NCBI RefSeq assembly: GCF_024298845.1
Contig: NZ_CP101156.1
Location: forward strand, 3,224,001 to 3,288,000
From: Natronosalvus amylolyticus
GTDB lineage: Archaea > Halobacteriota > Halobacteria > Halobacteriales > Natrialbaceae
Length of the DNA stretch: 64,000 bases
Direction of reading: 5' to 3'
Below the pieces are notes generated by a model. It did no database searches. It saw only the letters and a program-made list of their open reading frames with translations, and was not told the DNA's origin. The first letter of the stretch is position 1, and each line of letters opens with the position of its first letter. Shown here piece by piece: positions 60,956 through 64,000 of the stretch. The translations under genes were made by a program, and so were the position numbers.

Positions 60956-61264
60956 TTATGCGACGATAATGTCGTCGGTACCTGAGTCTTCTGGTTCGTC
61001 CTCGAGGTCGGCGTCGTCTTCGGCTTCGGCGGCGGCTTCGTCCACGTCGTTCTGTGCGGCTTCGGGCGTTTTACCGTCGCTCTCGCCGTCGATAACGGCC
61101 GATGAGCGGCGTTCCGGTACCCGTGTGGGTACCTCGGCATCGAGTTCGGCCTCGAGAATGCGGATACGCTCTTTCGATTCGACGAGTTCCTCGGTGAGCC
61201 CCTCGACTGTGGACTCCAGTTCCTTGACGGTCGCCTCGAGTCGCTCGACACGGTTTTTCGACAT
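60956..61264 (-). CDS. Small acidic coiled-coil protein upstream of smc
   Basis: 102 aa. Residues 1-45 form a heptad-rich coiled coil (RVERLEATVKELESTVEGLTEELVESKERI, in part), the rest is disordered and acidic (EAEDDADLEDEPEDS). No family function known; similar proteins precede smc in other haloarchaea (from memory). The 53-bp gap to smc and the shared strand suggest a smc-scpA operon with this gene first. Confidence 0.75.
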   Translation of the reverse strand: MSKNRVERLEATVKELESTVEGLTEELVESKERIRILEAELDAEVPTRVPERRSSAVIDGESDGKTPEAAQNDVDEAAAEAEDDADLEDEPEDSGTDDIIVA

Positions 61265-61428
61265 ACCTACTAGGGACCAGTCACGACACTTAAACGTACG
61301 TCAGACACTGGTATCGAATCTGAAATGTTTTGGACCCCCGATATCGGCTGCCCAGTTGTCGTGCGTCCCGGAACTGGCGAGGGCAACCACCCAGCAGTAT
61401 TTAGGGAGGTTGCCGTCGTAAGAGTACC

Positions 61429-61854
61429 ATGTATCGTGTGTTACTTCCCGTCGATACGAACGAAGGCAGAGCGATAGCCCAGGCCTCCTACGTGACTGAC
61501 CTCCCCGCAGCGAGCGAGGCGGTGGAAGCGATCATCCTGTTCGTCTTCACGGACGAGAGTGCGGACCTGCCGGACGAACTCCAGCCGTTCAAGTCGGCAC
61601 TTCGGGTCGGTTCCGTCCGCCGAGCGAAAGAGATCTTCGACGAGCACGACGTCGAAACCACGATTCTGGACGAGAGTGGGGATACCGTCGCCGACATCCT
61701 GCAGGAGGCAGACGAGTTCGACGTCGATGCCATCGTCCTCGGCGGGCGCAAGCGTTCGCCCGTCGGAAAGGCAATCTTCGGAAGCGTTACCCAATCTGTC
61801 ATCCTCGAGGCCGACCGTCCGGTCGTCGTCACCGGTGGGCCGGAAGAACGCTGA
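61429..61854 (+). CDS. Universal stress protein (UspA family), second
   Basis: 141 aa. N-terminal strand YRVLLPVDTNEGRAIAQASY and the binding-motif region IVLGGRKRSPVGKAIFGSVTQSVI, a G-x-G...GS pattern. The usual Gly after Arg is replaced by KR, so ATP affinity is uncertain. Single gene, reading away from the coiled-coil gene. Confidence 0.9.
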   Translation: MYRVLLPVDTNEGRAIAQASYVTDLPAASEAVEAIILFVFTDESADLPDELQPFKSALRVGSVRRAKEIFDEHDVETTILDESGDTVADILQEADEFDVDAIVLGGRKRSPVGKAIFGSVTQSVILEADRPVVVTGGPEER

Positions 61855-61962
61855 TCGGAAAGAGGCGACAACAGTCCGTCTCATATGGTCTGCTGTAACT
61901 GTTTACCGGTGATTGCTCATACCGGGTCGGCAAACACCGGGAAGAGACCACAGTAAACCGTA

Positions 61963-62008
61963 TCAGTGTTGCTCGAGCGTCGTAACCTCAGTGTTGCTCG
62001 AGCGTCGT
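61963..62008 (-). repeat. 25-bp tandem duplication of a gene 3' end
   Basis: The last codons of the adjacent sensor gene (encoding TTLEQH and stop) are repeated immediately after its stop: 61988-62008 and 61963-61983 share 21 identical bases with period 25. Both copies include the TGA. Confidence 0.8.
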
Positions 62009-64000
62009 CACGTCTCGTATTTCGATACGGGTGCCGCCGTGTTGGCCCCGTTTGACGAGAAGTTCCCAGTCGTGGGCTTCCGCGATGGCTCGAGCCAGCG
62101 TGAGACCGAGCCCGCGCTCCGAGCGGTCGTCTGGACGCAGGGCTGGCGTCCCCTCGGTTTCGATTTCGGTGGCTTCGGCGGACTCGGCAGTTTCATCTTC
62201 GACAGTGACCGCGGCGTCCGGCTCCTCGAGTGCCAGTTCGTTTGTCGGCGGGCTGATAAAGCCCACGGTGCTCGGTGATCGTTGCTCGCGGTCGGCCAGA
62301 TTCTCGTTTTCGGTTGGTGGTACCTCGGCCGCATCGTCCATCAGGAAAAATCCGCGTGTCTCCGTCCGTGGCGTCGAAAAGCCAATGAGCCCGACCTGAA
62401 TCGTGACGAGTCCGTCAGCACGGGCGGCCACGTCGTTGAAGACGGTCTCGAGCAAGTTGTGGAACCGTTCGTGGTCAGCACGTAAGGTCGCATCGGCGTC
62501 GACGACGATGGACGGACGCTCGAGCCTGGAGTCGGCGAGCGCCGCATCGATAGCTTCCTCGAGATCGATTCGCGTCCGCGGACCGACGGCCGTCGCGTTG
62601 CGGGCAAACTCCTGGACGTCGTCGACGAGTCGTTCGGTTCGGTCGAGCGTCGTGGTGACGGTGTCTTCGGCGAGCGGGAACTCCCACTCGGTGGCCTCGG
62701 TTCGCTGTTCTTCTTCCAGCGCCGTCGCCACCGCCTCGAGCTGGTCTTTGAGATCGCTCGAGAGGACGTTCGCGACGGCTTCCAGGCGATTGGTCTGGCG
62801 CTCGAGCGCGTCGCTTCGCTCTCGAAGAACCTGCTCGCGGATGGCGCGGTCGAGGGCTGCACGGGTGTTTTCGACGAGCATCGAGATGAGGTCGATGTCG
62901 GTTTCGCTGAACTGGTCGGGGCGTTTGGCCCCGGTCATCATGATGCCGTGGGTCCCGATGGGAGCGATAATTTCGGAGTGAATGGGGGTGTCGGGATTGT
63001 AAACCCCTTCGACCGAGTGCAGGTCTTCGAAGTACTCGAGGTCGCCGCTCTCGAACACGTCCCAGACGAGGCCCTCGCCGGGGCGAAACCGGGGGAGGCC
63101 GCCGAACTCTTCGTGAGCACCAGCCGTGCCGGCGACGGGGTCGAGATAGCCGTATTCGTCGTCGAGCAGCCAGACACCGCTGATCGGTAAGTTGAGCAGG
63201 TCGCTGCCGGCGTGGACGGCTATCGCACAGATCTCCTCGGGTTCGTCGGATTGTAACAGCCAGCGGGTGACCTCGTGCAGCGAGGTAACGACGCGCTCGT
63301 ATTCGCGCTGATCGGTGATGTCGCGGGCGATACACGCCACGTTGGCCGACCCGTGATCGATAGGAACGACCCTGATATCGACGACGCCGCTGTCACCAGC
63401 TGCGTTGGTGTAGGGGACCTCGACCGATCGGAACGAACCAGTCCCCACACCGACGTCGCTAATGGCCCGGCCGACGCGGACGGCGTCCTCGGCGTCGATA
63501 GAGGCGATGTCGAGCAGGGTTTCGACGTGTTCGCCCCGCAGTTCGCCCGCGTCGACGTCGAACGTCTCCTCGAGCGTCGTATTGACCGACAGGATGCGGG
63601 TATTATCATCGAGGGTGACGATGCCGTCCTGGACCGCCTCGACCACCGCGGTGTTTCGTGCCAGTTTCGTCTCGCGCTCCTTTCGCTCGGTGACGTCACG
63701 CATGTAGACCGAGAGGCCACTCTCGTCGGGCCAGGCTCGCGTCTCGAACCAGGTCTCGAGTGGCGAGTGATACACTTCGAAACTGACGGGAACCTGTTCG
63801 TCCATCGCCTGATAAAAGCCGTCGGGGAACTGGGTTTCGACGGTTTCGGGGAACTCATCCCACATGACGCGGCCCAGCAGGTCCTCGCGCGAGCGACTGA
63901 GCAGGGACTCGGCGCGTTCGTTGACGTACGTGAACCGAAAGTCGGTATCGAGGGCGAAAAAGGCGTCTCGAACCCGGTCGACGATGGGGATGTGTCGCGG
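61988..64000 (-). CDS. Multi-PAS/GAF sensor with degenerate histidine kinase core (5' end outside window)
   Basis: At least 670 aa; the frame is open to the window edge, so the start is missing. PAS domains: the edge-truncated first (RDAFFALDTDFRFTYVNERA), then about VVEAVQDGIVTLDDNTRILS. A GAF domain follows (WLLQSDEPEEICAIAVHAGS, GIMMTGAKRPDQFSETDIDL). The phosphoacceptor helix reads VLSSDLKDQLEAVATALEEE, with Ser where the family has His, although the HATPase N and G boxes (NLLETVFNDVAA, GLGLTLARAIAEAHDW) remain. It may be a non-phosphorylating ATP-binding sensor or a partner kinase. Confidence 0.83.
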   Translation of the reverse strand, partial: PRHIPIVDRVRDAFFALDTDFRFTYVNERAESLLSRSREDLLGRVMWDEFPETVETQFPDGFYQAMDEQVPVSFEVYHSPLETWFETRAWPDESGLSVYMRDVTERKERETKLARNTAVVEAVQDGIVTLDDNTRILSVNTTLEETFDVDAGELRGEHVETLLDIASIDAEDAVRVGRAISDVGVGTGSFRSVEVPYTNAAGDSGVVDIRVVPIDHGSANVACIARDITDQREYERVVTSLHEVTRWLLQSDEPEEICAIAVHAGSDLLNLPISGVWLLDDEYGYLDPVAGTAGAHEEFGGLPRFRPGEGLVWDVFESGDLEYFEDLHSVEGVYNPDTPIHSEIIAPIGTHGIMMTGAKRPDQFSETDIDLISMLVENTRAALDRAIREQVLRERSDALERQTNRLEAVANVLSSDLKDQLEAVATALEEEQRTEATEWEFPLAEDTVTTTLDRTERLVDDVQEFARNATAVGPRTRIDLEEAIDAALADSRLERPSIVVDADATLRADHERFHNLLETVFNDVAARADGLVTIQVGLIGFSTPRTETRGFFLMDDAAEVPPTENENLADREQRSPSTVGFISPPTNELALEEPDAAVTVEDETAESAEATEIETEGTPALRPDDRSERGLGLTLARAIAEAHDWELLVKRGQHGGTRIEIRDVTTLEQH

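Overview
This is a 64-kb stretch of haloarchaeal chromosome. The evidence is the strongly acidic proteome, archaeal information genes (TFE, TFB, the Rpp21-type RNase P subunit, Trm56, an archaeal SRP RNA, GatB), an archaeal chemotaxis operon (CheC/CheD with CheA/B/R/Y/W), HTH-10 'bacterio-opsin activator' regulators, and many genes whose start codon lies about 27-30 bp downstream of a TATA-like box, as expected for leaderless transcripts. The hexamer CTCGAG is strikingly frequent in genes and gaps. Together these suggest a Natrialbales-type haloarchaeon; genus and species cannot be fixed from the sequence alone. No complete insertion sequence, prophage or CRISPR array was seen. Apart from short repeats the window looks like core chromosome.

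Layout. 0-6 kb: a type IV pilus-type ATPase with its membrane platform protein (PilB/PilC-like). 6-12.4 kb: tRNA-Arg(CCU), TatA, a peroxiredoxin, an HD hydrolase, small membrane and regulatory genes, an amidohydrolase and a penicillin-binding-type serine hydrolase. 12.5-22.4 kb: a MATE exporter, a 7TM-PAS histidine kinase, GatB, Trm56, and TFE followed by DUF2110 and DUF5803 genes. 22.6-31.8 kb: the chemotaxis operon cheY-cheB-cheA-cheC-cheC-cheD-cheR (minus strand, mostly with 4-8 bp overlaps) and cheW just upstream. 31.9-32.25 kb: the 7S/SRP RNA. 32.4-36 kb: an EamA transporter, a Bat-type regulator, MscS, a YhbY-like protein and RNase P component 4. 35.9-41.3 kb: two GT4 glycosyltransferases flanking an orphan solute-binding lipoprotein and a PAP2-type membrane enzyme, with a 33-bp tandem repeat between. 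43.5-52.5 kb: an acetate module of two AMP-forming acyl/acetyl-CoA synthetases, a regulator between them with a recombinase-like N-terminus, a DUF4212/SSS symporter pair and a UspA protein. 52.8-61.3 kb: TFB, a PD-(D/E)XK-like protein, paired zinc-ribbon membrane proteins, and an ScpA-SMC-coiled-coil operon. 61.4-64 kb: UspA and a multi-PAS/GAF sensor cut by the window edge.

How the genes fit together. The chemotaxis genes form one complete excitation/adaptation circuit (CheA/CheW/CheY, CheR/CheB methylation, CheC/CheD feedback) without receptors or archaellins in view. The acetate block combines uptake, activation and probably its own regulator. smc and scpA overlap and must be co-expressed.

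The least-explained material is non-coding. There are two families of roughly 77-84 bp hairpin repeats, one with a compensatory change in its stem; one copy of each lies back to back near 6.9 kb. There are also palindromes at the TATA boxes of tfb and a small HTH gene, and one upstream of cheY. Start codons were moved inside longer open frames where a TATA box or homologous N-terminus indicated it; those choices are stated per gene.
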